Source: Osmia lignaria lignaria
Lineage: Eukaryota; Arthropoda; Insecta; Hymenoptera; Megachilidae
Direction: 5' to 3'
Assembly: GCF_051020975.1 (NCBI RefSeq)
Contig: NC_135032.1
Location: forward strand, 7,378,001 to 7,442,000
Length of the DNA: 64,000 nucleotides
Shown here: positions 1-10,117 of the stretch, piece after piece
Numbering within the stretch: position 1 is the first letter of the stretch
Layout of the letters: each line of letters opens with the position of its first letter
The notes under the pieces: generated by a model
The model's input: the letters and a program-made list of their open reading frames with translations, nothing else
What the model was told of the DNA's origin: nothing
The model's database searches: none
Position numbers and translations under genes: made by a program

Positions 1-1324
1 GTACATTGATCTGTGGGAATTGATCAGTATATTACATTATATTCAATGTAGATATAGTACCAATGATATTGTTATTAAGTGCACATTCATCTGTGGGAAC
101 GAATAAGTATATTACATTATACCTAATGTAGATATAGTAAGAATGATATTGTTATTAAATGTACATTGATCTGTGGGAATGAATCAATCTATTACATTAT
201 ATCGAATGTAGATATAGTACTAATGATATTGTTATTAAATGTACATTGATCTGTGGGAATGAATCACTATATTAGATTATATTCAATGTAGATATAGTAC
301 CAATGATATTGTTATTAAATGAACATTGATCTGTGGGAATGAATCAGTATATTACATTAGATCGAATGTAGATATAGTACCAATGATATTGTTATTAAAT
401 GTACATTGATCTGTGGGAATGAATCAGTATATTACATTATATTCAATGTAGATACAGTACCAATGATATTGTTATTAAATGTACATTGATCTGTGGGAAG
501 GAATCAGTATATTACATTATATCTAATGTAGATATGGTAATAATGATATTGTTTTTAAATGTACATTACATATCTAATGTATATATAGTACTAATGATAA
601 TGTTATTAAATGCATATTCATCTGTGGGAATGAATAAGTATATTACATTATATCTAATGTAGATATGGTAATAATGATATTGTTATTAAATGTACATTGA
701 TCTGTTGGAATGAATCAATATATTACATTATATCGAATGTATATATAGTACTAATGATATTGTTGTTAAATGTACATTGATCTGTGGGAAGGAATCAGTA
801 TATTACATTATGTCCAACGGAGATATAGTAATAATGGCATTGTTTTTAAATGTACATTACATATCTAATTTAGATATAGTACTAATGATAATGCTATTAA
901 ATGCATATTCATCTGTGGGAACGAATAAGTATATTACATTATATCTAATGTAGATATAGTAATAATGATATTGTTATTAAATGTACTTTGATCTGTTGGA
1001 ATGAATCAATATATTACATTATATCGAATGTAGATATAGTACTAATGATATTGTTATTAAATGTACATTGATCTGTGGGAAAGAATCAGTATATTACATT
1101 ATATCTAATGTAGATATTGTAATAATGATATTGTTATTAAATGTACATTACATATCTAATGTAGATATAGTACTAAGGATATTGTTATTAAATATACATT
1201 GATCTGTTGGACGGAATCAGTATATTACATTATGTCCAACGGAGATATAGTAATAATGGCATTGCTTGTAAATGTATAGTACATATCTACTGTAGATATA
1301 GTACTAATGATATTGTTATTAAAT
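1..1324 (+). repeat. Array block 1: 14 long and 4 short units
   Basis: Parsed unit by unit. The long units start at 1, 81, 161, 241, 321, 401, 481, 612, 692, 772, 903, 983, 1063 and 1194. The shorts start at 561, 852, 1143 and 1274. 14 x 80 + 4 x 51 = 1324 exactly. The block begins with an A (TTGATCAG type)-F-B string, which starts again at 1325. Much of 612-1324 recurs 21199 bp downstream in 21.8-22.5 kb, shown by shared rare variants such as GTACTTTGATC and GCTTGTAAATGTATAGTAC. Confidence 0.9.
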
Positions 1325-1404
1325 GTACATTGATCTGTGGGAATTGATCAGTATATTACATTATATTCAATGTAGATATAGTACCAATGATATTGTTATT
1401 AAGT

Positions 1405-1484
1405 GCACATTCATCTGTGGGAACGAATAAGTATATTACATTATATCTAATGTAGATATAGTAAGAATGATATTGTTATTAAAT
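1405..1484 (+). repeat. Reference 80-bp unit, class F (GCACATTCAT, AACGAATAAG)
   Basis: Class F begins GCACATTCATCTGTGGGAAC and carries GAATAAG in place of GAATCAG. Positions 41-65 read ATCTAATGTAGATATAGTAAGAATG. It normally follows a class A unit of the TTGATCAG type ending AAGT and precedes a class B unit of the CAATCT type, giving a 240-bp A-F-B trimer. Its inverted repeat has 8-bp arms (TATATCTA and TAGATATA), the longest in the family. Confidence 0.92.
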
Positions 1485-1724
1485 GTACATTGATCTGTGG
1501 GAATGAATCAATCTATTACATTATATCGAATGTAGATATAGTAAGAATGATATTGTTATTAAATGTACATTGATCTGTGGGAATTGATCAGTATATTACA
1601 TTATATTCAATGTAGATATAGTACCAATGATATTGTTATTAAATGTACATTGATCTGTGGGAAGGAATCAGTATATTACATTATATCTAATGTAGATATG
1701 GTAATAATGATATTGTTTTTAAAT

Positions 1725-1804
1725 GCACATTGATCTGTGGGAAGGAATCAGTATATCACATTATGTCCAACGGAGATATAATAATACTGGCATTGTTTGT
1801 AAAT
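1725..1804 (+). repeat. Reference 80-bp unit, class D' (ATAATACTGG)
   Basis: Class D' is class D with GATATAATAATACTGGCATT in place of GATATAGTAATAATGGCATT. This copy begins GCACATTGAT and has ATCACATT at 30-37. It follows a class C unit ending TTTTTAAAT and is followed by a class G short whose tail reads GATACTG. The order C-D'-G-A recurs, for example at 1645-1935, 3580-3870, 7732-8022 and 46876-47166. Confidence 0.92.
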
Positions 1805-1935
1805 GTATATTACATATCTACTGTAGATATAGTACTAATGATACTGTTATTAAATGTACATTGATCTGTGGGATTGAATCAGTATATTACATTATATTCA
1901 ATGTAGATATAGTACCAATGATATTGTTATTAAAT

Positions 1936-2015
1936 GTACATTGATCTGTGGGAATGAATCAATCTATTACATTATATCGAATGTAGATATAGTACTAATG
2001 ATATTGTTATTAAAT
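1936..2015 (+). repeat. Reference 80-bp unit, class B (TCGAATG)
   Basis: Class B reads ATCGAATGTA at 41-50 and GTACTAATG at 57-65. A common sub-variant has CAATCTATT at 25-33, as here. Others start GTACATTCAT with GATGTAG (8103-8182) or GTACTTTGATCTGTTGG (983-1062). The CG at 43-44 distinguishes it from class C, which has CT there and so keeps an inverted repeat that class B lacks. Confidence 0.94.
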
Positions 2016-2466
2016 GTATATTGATCTGTGGGAATGAATCAGTATATTAGATTATATTCAATGTAGATATAGTACCAATGATATTGTTATTAAATGTACA
2101 TTGATCTGTGGGAATGAATCAGTATATTACACTATATTCAATGTAGATACAGTACCAATGATATTGTTATTGAATGTACATTGATCTGTGGGAAGGAATC
2201 AGTATATTACATTATGTCCAACGGAGATATAATAATACTGGCATTGTTTGTAAATGTACATTACATATCTACTGTGGATATAGTACTAATGATACTGTTA
2301 TTAAATGTACATTGATCTGTGGGAATGAATGAGCATATAACATTATATTCAATGTAGATATAGTACCAATGATATTGTTATTAAATGTACATTGATCTGT
2401 GGGGAGGAATCAGTATATTACATTATATCTAATGTAGATATGGTAATAATGATATGGTTTTTAAAT

Positions 2467-2517
2467 GTACATTACATATCTAATGTAGATATAGTACTAA
2501 TGATAATGTTATTAAAT
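2467..2517 (+). repeat. Reference 51-bp short unit, class H
   Basis: This short unit begins GTACATTACATATCTAATGT. It has the same deletion structure as class G but CTAATGTAG at the centre, and it usually follows a class C unit. Tails define sub-variants: GATAATGTTATTAAAT (here), GATATTGTTAATAAAT (before class L) and AAGGATATTGTTATTAAAT (before class D). The centre is a perfect inverted repeat with 7-bp arms. Confidence 0.94.
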
Positions 2518-2728
2518 GCATATTCATCTGTGGGAACGAATAAGTATATTACATTATATCGAATGTAGATATAGTACTAATGATATTGTTATTAAATGTA
2601 CATTGATCTGTGGGAAGGAATCAGTATATTACATTATGTCCAACGGAGATATAGCAATAATGGCATTGATTGTAAATGTATATTACATATCTACTGTAGA
2701 TATAGTACTAATGATATTGTTATTAAAT

Positions 2729-2808
2729 GTACATTGATCTGTGGGAAGGAATCAGTATATTACATTATATCTAATGTAGATATGGTAATAATGATATTGT
2801 TATTAAAT
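2729..2808 (+). repeat. Reference 80-bp unit, class C (TCTAATG, GATATGG)
   Basis: Class C reads ATCTAATGTA at 41-50, then GATATGGTAATAATG. It usually has GGAAGGAATCAG or GGAAAGAATCAG near position 17. The tail is either GTTATTAAAT or GTTTTTAAAT. A further sub-variant has GGGGAGG and GATATGGTTTTT (for example 2387-2466). Class C is very often followed directly by a 51-bp class H unit, giving a 131-bp pair. Positions 39-55 form a perfect inverted repeat with 7-bp arms and an ATG spacer. Confidence 0.94.
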
Positions 2809-3950
2809 GTACATTACATATCTAATGTAGATATAGTACTAATGATATTGTTAATAAATACACATTCATCTGTGGGAACGAATAACTATATTACATTATA
2901 TCGAGTGTAGATATAGTACTAAGGATGTTGTTATTAAATATACATTGCTCTGTGGGAATGAATCAGTATATTACATTATATTCAATGTAGATATAGTACC
3001 AATGATATTGTTATTACTCGCACATTGATCTGTGGGAACGAATAAGTATATTACATTATATCTAATGTAGATATAGTAAGAATGATATTGTTATTAAATG
3101 TACATTGATCTGTGGGAATTGATCAGTATATTACATTATATTCAATGTAGATATAGTACCAATGATATTGTTATTAAGTGCACATTCATCTGTGGGAACG
3201 AATAAGTATATTACATTATATCTAATGTAGATATAGTAAGAATGATATTGTTATTAAATGTACATTGATCTGTGGGAATGAATCAATCTATTACATTATA
3301 TCGAATGTAGATATAGTAAGAATGATATTGTTATTAAATGTACATTGATCTGTGGGAATGAATCAGTATATTAGATTATATCGAATGTAGATATAGTAAG
3401 AATGATATTGTTATTAAATGTACATTGATCTGTGGGAATGAATCAATCTATTACATTATATCGAATGTAGATATAGTACTAATGATATTGTTATTAAATG
3501 TATATTGATCTGTGGGAATGAATCAGTATATTAGATTATACTCAATGTAGATATAGTACCAATGATATTGTTATTAAATGTACATTGATCTGTGGGAAGG
3601 AATCAGTATATTACATTATATCTAATGTAGATATGGTAATAATGATATTGTTTTTAAATGCACATTGATCTGTGGGAAGGAATCAGTATATCACATTATG
3701 TCCAACGGAGATATAATAATACTGGCATTGTTTGTAAATGTATATTACATATCTACTGTAGATATAGTACTAATGATACTGTTATTAAATGTACATTGAT
3801 CTGTGGGATTGAATCAGTATATTACATTATATTCAATGTAGATATAGTACCAATGATATTGTTATTAAATGTACATTGATCTGTGGGAATGAATCAATCT
3901 ATTACATTATATCGAATGTAGATATAGTACTAATGATATTGTTATTAAAT

Positions 3951-4028
3951 GTATATTGATCTGTGGGAATGAATCAATATTAGATTATATTCAATGTAGA
4001 TATAGTACCAATGATATTGTTATTAAAT
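3951..4028 (+). repeat. 78-bp class A unit with a 2-bp deletion
   Basis: This class A unit of the TTAGATT type reads GAATCAATATTAG where its homologue at 2016-2095 reads GAATCAGTATATTAG. It is one of only two small indels not a multiple of a unit that I noticed. It serves as a private marker of this copy. Confidence 0.85.
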
Positions 4029-4319
4029 GTACATTGATCTGTGGGAATGAATCAGTATATTACACTATATTCAATGTAGATACAGTACCAATGATATTGT
4101 TATTGAATGTACATTGATCTGTGGGAAGGAATCAGTATATTACATTATGCCCAACGGAGATATAATAATACTGGCATTGTTTGTAAATGTACATTACATA
4201 TCTACTGTGGATATAGTACTAATGATACTGTTATTAAATGTACATTGATCTGTGGGAATGAATGAGCATATAACATTATATTCAATGTAGATATAGTACC
4301 AATGATATTGTTATTAAAT

Positions 4320-4741
4320 GTACATTGATCTGTGGGGAGGAATCAGTATATTACATTATATCTAATGTAGATATGGTAATAATGATATGGTTTTTAAATG
4401 TACATTACATATCTAATGTAGATATAGTACTAATGATAATGTTATTAAATGCATATTCATCTGTGGGAACGAATAAGTATATTACATTATATCGAATGTA
4501 GATATAGTACTAATGATATTGTTATTAAATGTACATTGATCTGTGGGGAGGAATCAGTATATTACATTATATCTAATGTAGATATGGTAATAATGATATG
4601 GTTTTTAAATGTACATTACATATCTAATGTAGATATAGTACTAATGATAATGTTATTAAATGCATATTCATCTGTGGGAACGAATAAGTATATTACATTA
4701 TATCGAATGTAGATATAGTACTAATGATATTGTTATTAAAT
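4320..4741 (+). repeat. 211-bp C-H-B string in two tandem copies
   Basis: Units 4320-4399 (C, GGGGAGG type), 4400-4450 (H) and 4451-4530 (B, GCATATTCAT start) are followed at once by the same three at 4531-4610, 4611-4661 and 4662-4741. I saw no difference between the two copies. 211 = 2 x 80 + 51. It looks like a very recent in-register duplication. Only the second copy continues into an A unit of the TTAGATT type. Confidence 0.88.
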
Positions 4742-5243
4742 GTACATTGATCTGTGGGAATGAATCAGTATATTAGATTATATTCAATGTAGATATAGTA
4801 CCAATGATATTGTTATTAAATGTACATTGATCTGTGGGAATGAATCAGTATATTACATTATATTCAATGTAGATACAGTACCAATGATATTGTTATTAAA
4901 TGTACATTGATCTGTGGGAAGGAATCAGTATATTACATTGTATCTAATGTAGATATGGTAATAATGATATTGTTATTAAATGTACATTACATATCTAATG
5001 TAGATATAGTACTTATGATATTGTTAATAAATACACATTCATCTGTGGGAACGAATATCTATATTACATTATATCGAATGTAGATATAGTACTAAGGATA
5101 TCGTTATTAAATATACATTGATCTGTTGGAAGGAATCAGTATATTCCATTATGTCCAACGGAGATATAGTAATAATGGCATTGTTTGTAAATGTATATTA
5201 CATATCTACTGTAGATATAGTAATAATGATATTGTTATTAAAT

Positions 5244-5323
5244 GTACATTGATCTGTGGGAATGAATCAGTATATTACATTATATTCAATGTAGATATAG
5301 TACCAATGATATTGTTATTAAAT
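5244..5323 (+). repeat. Reference 80-bp unit, class A (TTCAATG)
   Basis: This is an unmodified class A unit. It starts GTACATTGATCTGTGGGAAT and ends GTTATTAAAT. Positions 41-50 read ATTCAATGTA and 51-62 read GATATAGTACCA. Class A is one of the commonest long units. Frequent sub-variants carry TTGATCAG at 20-27 (for example 1-80), TTAGATT at 32-38 (for example 241-320), GATACAG at 51-57 (for example 401-480) and GAGCATATAAC at 23-33 (for example 2307-2386). The TTGATCAG form usually ends AAGT and is followed by a class F unit. Confidence 0.95.
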
Positions 5324-6247
5324 GTACATTGATCTGTGGGAATGAATCAGTATATTACATTATATTCAATGTAGATATGGTAATAATGATATTGTTATTA
5401 AATGTACATTACATATCTAATGTAGATATAGTACTAATGATATTGTTAGTAAATACACATTCATCTGTGGGAACGAATAACTATATTACATTATATCGAA
5501 TGTAGATATAGTGCTAAGGATATTGTTATTAAATATACATTGATCTCTTGGAAGGAATCAGTACATTACATTATGTCCAACGGAGATATAGTAATAATGG
5601 CATTGTTTGTAAATGTATATTACATATCTACCGTAGATATAGTACTAATGATATTGTTATTAAATGTACATTGATCTGTGGGAAGGAATCAGTATATTAC
5701 ATTATATTAAATGTAGATATAGTACCAATGATATTGTTATTAAATGTACATTGATCTGTGGGAAGGAATCAGTATATTACATTATATCTAATGTAGATAT
5801 GGTAATAATGATATTGTTATTAAATGTACATTACATATCTAATGTAGATATAGTACTAATGATATTATTAATAAATACACATTCATCTGTGGGAACGAAT
5901 AACTATATTACATTATATCGAGTGTAGATATAGTACTAAGGATGTTGTTATTAAATATACATTGCTCTGTGGGAATGAATCAGTATATTACATTATATTC
6001 AATGTAGATATAGTACCAATGATATTGTTATTAATCGCACATTGATCTGTGGGAACGAATAAGTATATTACATTATATCTAATGTAGATATAGTAATAAT
6101 GATATCGTTATTAAATGTACATTGATCTGTGGGAAAGAATCAGTATATTACATTATGTCCAACGGAGATATAGTAATAATGGCATTGTTTGTAAATGTAT
6201 ATTACATATCTACCGTAGATATAGTACTAATGATATTGTTATTAAAT

Positions 6248-6327
6248 GTACATTGATCTGTGGGAATGAGTCTGTATATGACATTATACCTAATGTAGAT
6301 ATAGCAATAATGATATTGTTATTAAAT
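6248..6327 (+). repeat. Reference 80-bp unit, class K (GAGTCTGTATATGAC)
   Basis: Class K carries GAGTCTGTATATGACATTAT, then ACCTAATGTAGATATAGCAA, and so is easily told from other long units. It usually follows a G short with CTACCGTAG or an A unit, and precedes a B-like unit that often begins GTACATTGATCGGTGGG. Copies are seen near 16840, 21259, 26969, 31304, 36162, 39464, 52362, 55684, 56824 and 59662, which makes it a useful tracer for long-range duplication. Confidence 0.88.
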
Positions 6328-6618
6328 GTACATTGATCGGTGGGAACGAATCAATCTATTACCTTATATCGAATGTAGATATAGTACTAATGATATTGTT
6401 ATTAAATGTACATTGATCTGTGGGAATGAATCAGTATATTAGATTATATTCAATGTAGATATAGTACCAATGATATTGTTATTAAATGTACATTGATCTG
6501 TGGGAAAGAATCAGTATATTACATTATATCTAATGTAGATATGGTAATAATGATATTGTTATTAAATGTACATTACATATCTAATGTAGATATAGTACTA
6601 ATGATATTGTTAATAAAT

Positions 6619-6698
6619 ACACATTCATCTGTGGGAACGAATAACTATATTACATTATATCGAATGTAGATATAGTACTAAGGATATTGTTATTAAAT
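6619..6698 (+). repeat. Reference 80-bp unit, class L (ACACATTCAT, AATAACT)
   Basis: Class L begins ACACATTCAT and carries AACGAATAACTAT, then ATCGAATG and CTAAGGATATTG. It follows a class H short ending GTTAATAAAT or GTTAACAAAT and precedes a class D unit that begins ATACATTGATC. So C-H-L-D-G is a recurring five-unit string, for example 6488-6829. Some copies read GAGTGTAG with GGATGTTG (for example 5877-5956) and are then followed by an A-like unit beginning ATACATTGCTC. Confidence 0.9.
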
Positions 6699-6974
6699 AT
6701 ACATTGATCTGTTGGAAGGAATCAGTATATTACATTATGTCCAACGGAGATATAGTAATAACGGCATTGTTTGTAAATGTATATTACATATCTACTGTAG
6801 ATATAGTACTAATGATATTGTTATTAAATGTACATTGAGCTGTGGGAATGAATCAGTATATTACATTCTATTCAATGTAGATACAGTACCAATGATATTG
6901 TTATTAAATGTACATTGATCTGTGGGAAGGAATCAGTATATTACATTATATCTAATGTAGATATGGTAATAATG

Positions 6975-7491
6975 ATATGGTTTTTAAATGTACATTACAT
7001 ATCTAATGTAGATATAGTACTAATGATAATGTTATTAAATGCATATTCATCTATGGGAACGAATAAGTATATTACATTATATCGAATGTAGATATAGTAC
7101 TAATGATATTGTTATTAAATGTACATTGATCTGCGGGAAGGAATCAGTATATTACATTATGTCCAACGGAGATACAGCAATAATGGCATTGATTGTAAAT
7201 GTATAGTACATATCTACTGTAGATATAGTACTAATGATATTGTTATTAAATGTACATTGATCTGTGGGAATTGATCAGTATATTACATTATATTCAATGT
7301 AGATATAGTACCAATGATATTGTTATTAAGTGCACATTCATCTGTGGGAACGAATAAGTATATTACATTATATCTAATGTAGATATAGTAAGAATGATAT
7401 TGTTATTAAATGTACATTGATCTGTGGGAATGAATCAATCTATTACATTATATCGAATGTAGATATAGTAAGAATGATATTGTTATTAAAT
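6975..7491 (+). repeat. Array block 5: C tail-H-B-D-G, then A-F-B
   Basis: Marked by rare variants CATCTATGGG (7041-7120), CTGCGGG with GATACAGCAATAATGG (7121-7200) and GTATAGTACATATC (7201-7251), then an A-F-B trimer at 7252-7491. The same string recurs 39224 bp downstream, at about 46.20-46.72 kb. Confidence 0.86.
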
Positions 7492-10117
7492 GTACATTGA
7501 TCTGTGGGAATTGATCAGTATATTACATTATATTCAATGTAGATATAGTACCAATGATATTGTTATTAAGTGCACATTCATCTGTGGGAATGAATCAGTA
7601 TATTAGATTATATCGAATGTAGATATAGTACCAATGATATTGTTATTAAATGTACATTGATCTGTGGGAATGAATCAGTATACTACATTATATTCAATGT
7701 AGATACAGTACCAATGATATTGTTATTAAATGTACATTGATCTGTGGGAAGGAATCAGTATATTACATTATATCTAATGTAGATATGGTAATAATGATAT
7801 TGTTTTTAAATGCACATTGATCTGTGGGAAGGAATCAGTATATCACATTATGTCCAACGGAGATATAATAATACTGGCATTGTTTGTAAATGTATGTTAC
7901 ATATCTACTGTAGATATAGTACTAATGATACTGTTATTAAATGTACATGGATCTGTGGGATTGAATCAGTATATTACATTATATTCAATGTAGATATAGT
8001 ACCAATGATATTGTTATGAAATGTACATTGATCTGTGGGAATGAATCAATCCATTACATTATATCGAATGTAGATATAGTACTAATGATATTGTTATTAA
8101 ATGTACATTCATCTGTGGGAATGAATCAGTATATTACATTATATCGAATGTAGATGTAGTACTAATGATATTGTTATTAAATGTACATTGATCTGTGGGA
8201 AGGAATCAGTATATTACATTATATCTAATGTAGATATGGTAATAATGATATTGTTTTTAAATGTACATTACATATCTAATGTGGATACAGTACTAATGAT
8301 AATGTTATTAAATGCATATTCATCTGTGGGAATGAATAAGTATATTACATTATATCTAATGTAGATATGGTAATAATGATATTGATATTAAATGTACATT
8401 TATCTGTGGGAATGTATCAGTATATTACATTATATTCAATGTAGATATAGTACCAATGATATTGTTATTAAATGTACATTGATCTGTGGGAATGAATCTA
8501 TCTATTACATTATATCGAATGTAGATATAGTACTAATGATATTGTTATTAAATGTACATTGATCTGTGGGAATTGATCAGTATATTACATTATATTCAAT
8601 GTAGCTATAGTACCAATGATATTGTTATTAAGTGCACATTCATCTGTGGGAACGAATAAGTATATTACATTATATCTAATGTAGATATAGTAAGAATGAT
8701 ATTGTTATTAAATGTACATTGATCTGTGGGAATGAATCAATCTATTACATTATATCGAATGTAGATATAGCAAGAATGATACTGTTATTAAATGTACATG
8801 GATCTGTGGGATTGAATCAGTATATTACATTATATTCAATGTAGATATAGTACCAATGATATTGTTATGAAATGTACATTGATCTGTGGGAATGAATCAA
8901 TCTATTACATTATATCGAATGTAGATATAGTACTAATGATATTGTTATTAAATGTACATTCATCTGTGGGAATGAATCAGTATATTACATTATATCGAAT
9001 GTAGATGTAGTACTAATGATATTGTTATTAAATGTACATTGATCTGTGGGAAGGAATCAGTATATTACATTATATCTAATGTAGATATGGTAATAATGAT
9101 ATTGTTTTTAAATGTACATTACATATCTAATGTGGATACAGTACTAATGATAATGTTATTAAATGCATATTCATCTGTGGGAATGAATAAGTATATTACA
9201 TTATATCTAATGTAGATATGGTAATAATGATATTGTTATTAAATGTACATTTATCTGTGGGAATGTATCAGTATATTACATTATATTCAATGCAGATATA
9301 GTACCAATGATATTGTTATTAAATGTACATTGATCTGTGGGAATGAATCTATCTATTACATCATATCGAATGTAGATATAGTACTAATGATATTGTTATT
9401 AAATGTACATTGATCTGTGGGAAGGAATCAGTATATTACATTATGTCCAACGGAGATATAGTAATAATGGCATTGATTGTAAATGTATATTACATATCTA
9501 CTGTAGATATAGTACTAATGATATTGTTATTAAATGTACATTGATCTGTGGGAAGGAATCTGTATATTACATTATATCTAATGTAGATATGGTAATAATG
9601 ATATTGTTTTTAAATGTACATTACATATCTAATGTAGATATAGTACTAATGATAATGTTATTAAATGCACATTCATCTGTGGGACCGAATAAGTATATTA
9701 CATTACATCTAATGTAGATATAGTACTAATGATATTGTTATTAAATGTACATTGATCTGTGGGAATGAATCAGTATATTACATTATATTCAATGTAGATA
9801 CAGTACCAATGATATTGTTATTAAATGTACATTGATCTGTGGGAAGGAATCAGTATATTACATTATATCTAATGTAGATATGGTAATAATGATATTGTTT
9901 TTAAATGCACATTGATCTGTGGGAAGGAATCAGTATATCACATTATGTCCAACGGAGATATAATAATACTGGCATTGTTTGTAAATGTATATTACATATC
10001 TACTGTAGATATAGTACTAATGATACTGTTATTAAATGTACATGGATCTGTGGGATTGAATCAGTATATTACATTATATTCAATGTAGATATAGTACTAA
10101 TGATATTGTTATTAAAT
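7492..10117 (+). repeat. 2626-bp higher-order repeat, copy 1 of 2
   Basis: Parsed into 29 long and 6 short units (29 x 80 + 6 x 51 = 2626). Shorts start at 7892, 8263, 9114, 9485, 9616 and 9987. Rare markers include GTATACTACATT, TATGTTACATATC, CAATCCATTAC, GATATTGATATTAAAT, GTAGCTATAG, GGAATCTG and GGGACCGAATAAG. All of these are present at +2626 in copy 2. The copy begins exactly on a unit boundary with an A unit of the TTGATCAG type and ends with an A unit of the GTACATGG type. Confidence 0.92.
7943..9404 (+). repeat. Nested 851-bp-offset duplication inside the 2626-bp repeat
   Basis: Units from 7943 to 8553 (A with GTACATGG, B, B with GATGTAG, C, H, C, A, B) reappear at 8794-9404. The offset 851 is 10 x 80 + 51. 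The two copies differ at a few bases, such as CAATCCATT versus CAATCTATT, GATATTGATATT versus GATATTGTTATT and CAATGTAG versus CAATGCAG. The nested duplication therefore predates the duplication of the whole 2626-bp unit, which carries both. Confidence 0.87.

Larger units (their letters stand above)
1325..3099 (+). repeat. Array block 2, holding the first copy of a ~1-kb segment
   Basis: The order is A-F-B-A-C-D'-G-A-B-A-A-D'-G-A-C-H-B-D-G-C-H-L-A-F-like. The segment from about 1600 to 2598 recurs 1935 bp downstream (about 3535-4531), and closely related copies lie in the 24.4-25.2 kb and 45.4-46.2 kb regions. The offset 1935 equals 21 x 80 + 5 x 51, as expected for exchange in unit register. 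Confidence 0.88.
3100..5323 (+). repeat. Array block 3, second copy of the ~1-kb segment plus a 211-bp tandem doubling
   Basis: The block begins with A-F-B units. About 3535-4531 copies about 1600-2598. After a 2-bp loss in the unit at 3951-4028 (78 bp, CAATATTAG where the copy has CAGTATATTAG), the offset falls from 1935 to 1933. 4320-4530 and 4531-4741 are an exact-looking tandem doubling of a C-H-B string. The block ends with C-H-L-D-G-A. Confidence 0.88.
5324..6974 (+). repeat. Array block 4, copied at 15916-17566
   Basis: The block starts with a unit having an A front (TTCAATG) and a C rear (GATATGGTAATA) at 5324-5403, followed by an H short ending GTTAGTAAAT. It contains class L, D with CTCTTGG, K, and B with GATCGGTGGG. 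The same ordered variants recur 10592 bp downstream, and the copy ends inside the class C unit at 6910-6989 (GATATGG here, GATATTG there). Related units also occur around 55.8-57.2 kb. Confidence 0.87.

Noticed and set aside
1..80. Ancestral ~27-bp sub-repeat inside the 80-bp unit (GTA at 1, 27 and 57; AATG at 18, 45 and 62)
   Set aside because: Only a few bases are shared between the thirds and their spacing is uneven. Similarity is no more than expected in 75% AT sequence.
692..771. Promoter TATA-like strings (GTATATATAG, GATATAG)
   Set aside because: They are class-specific variants in an AT-rich repeat, present hundreds of times, with no gene downstream.
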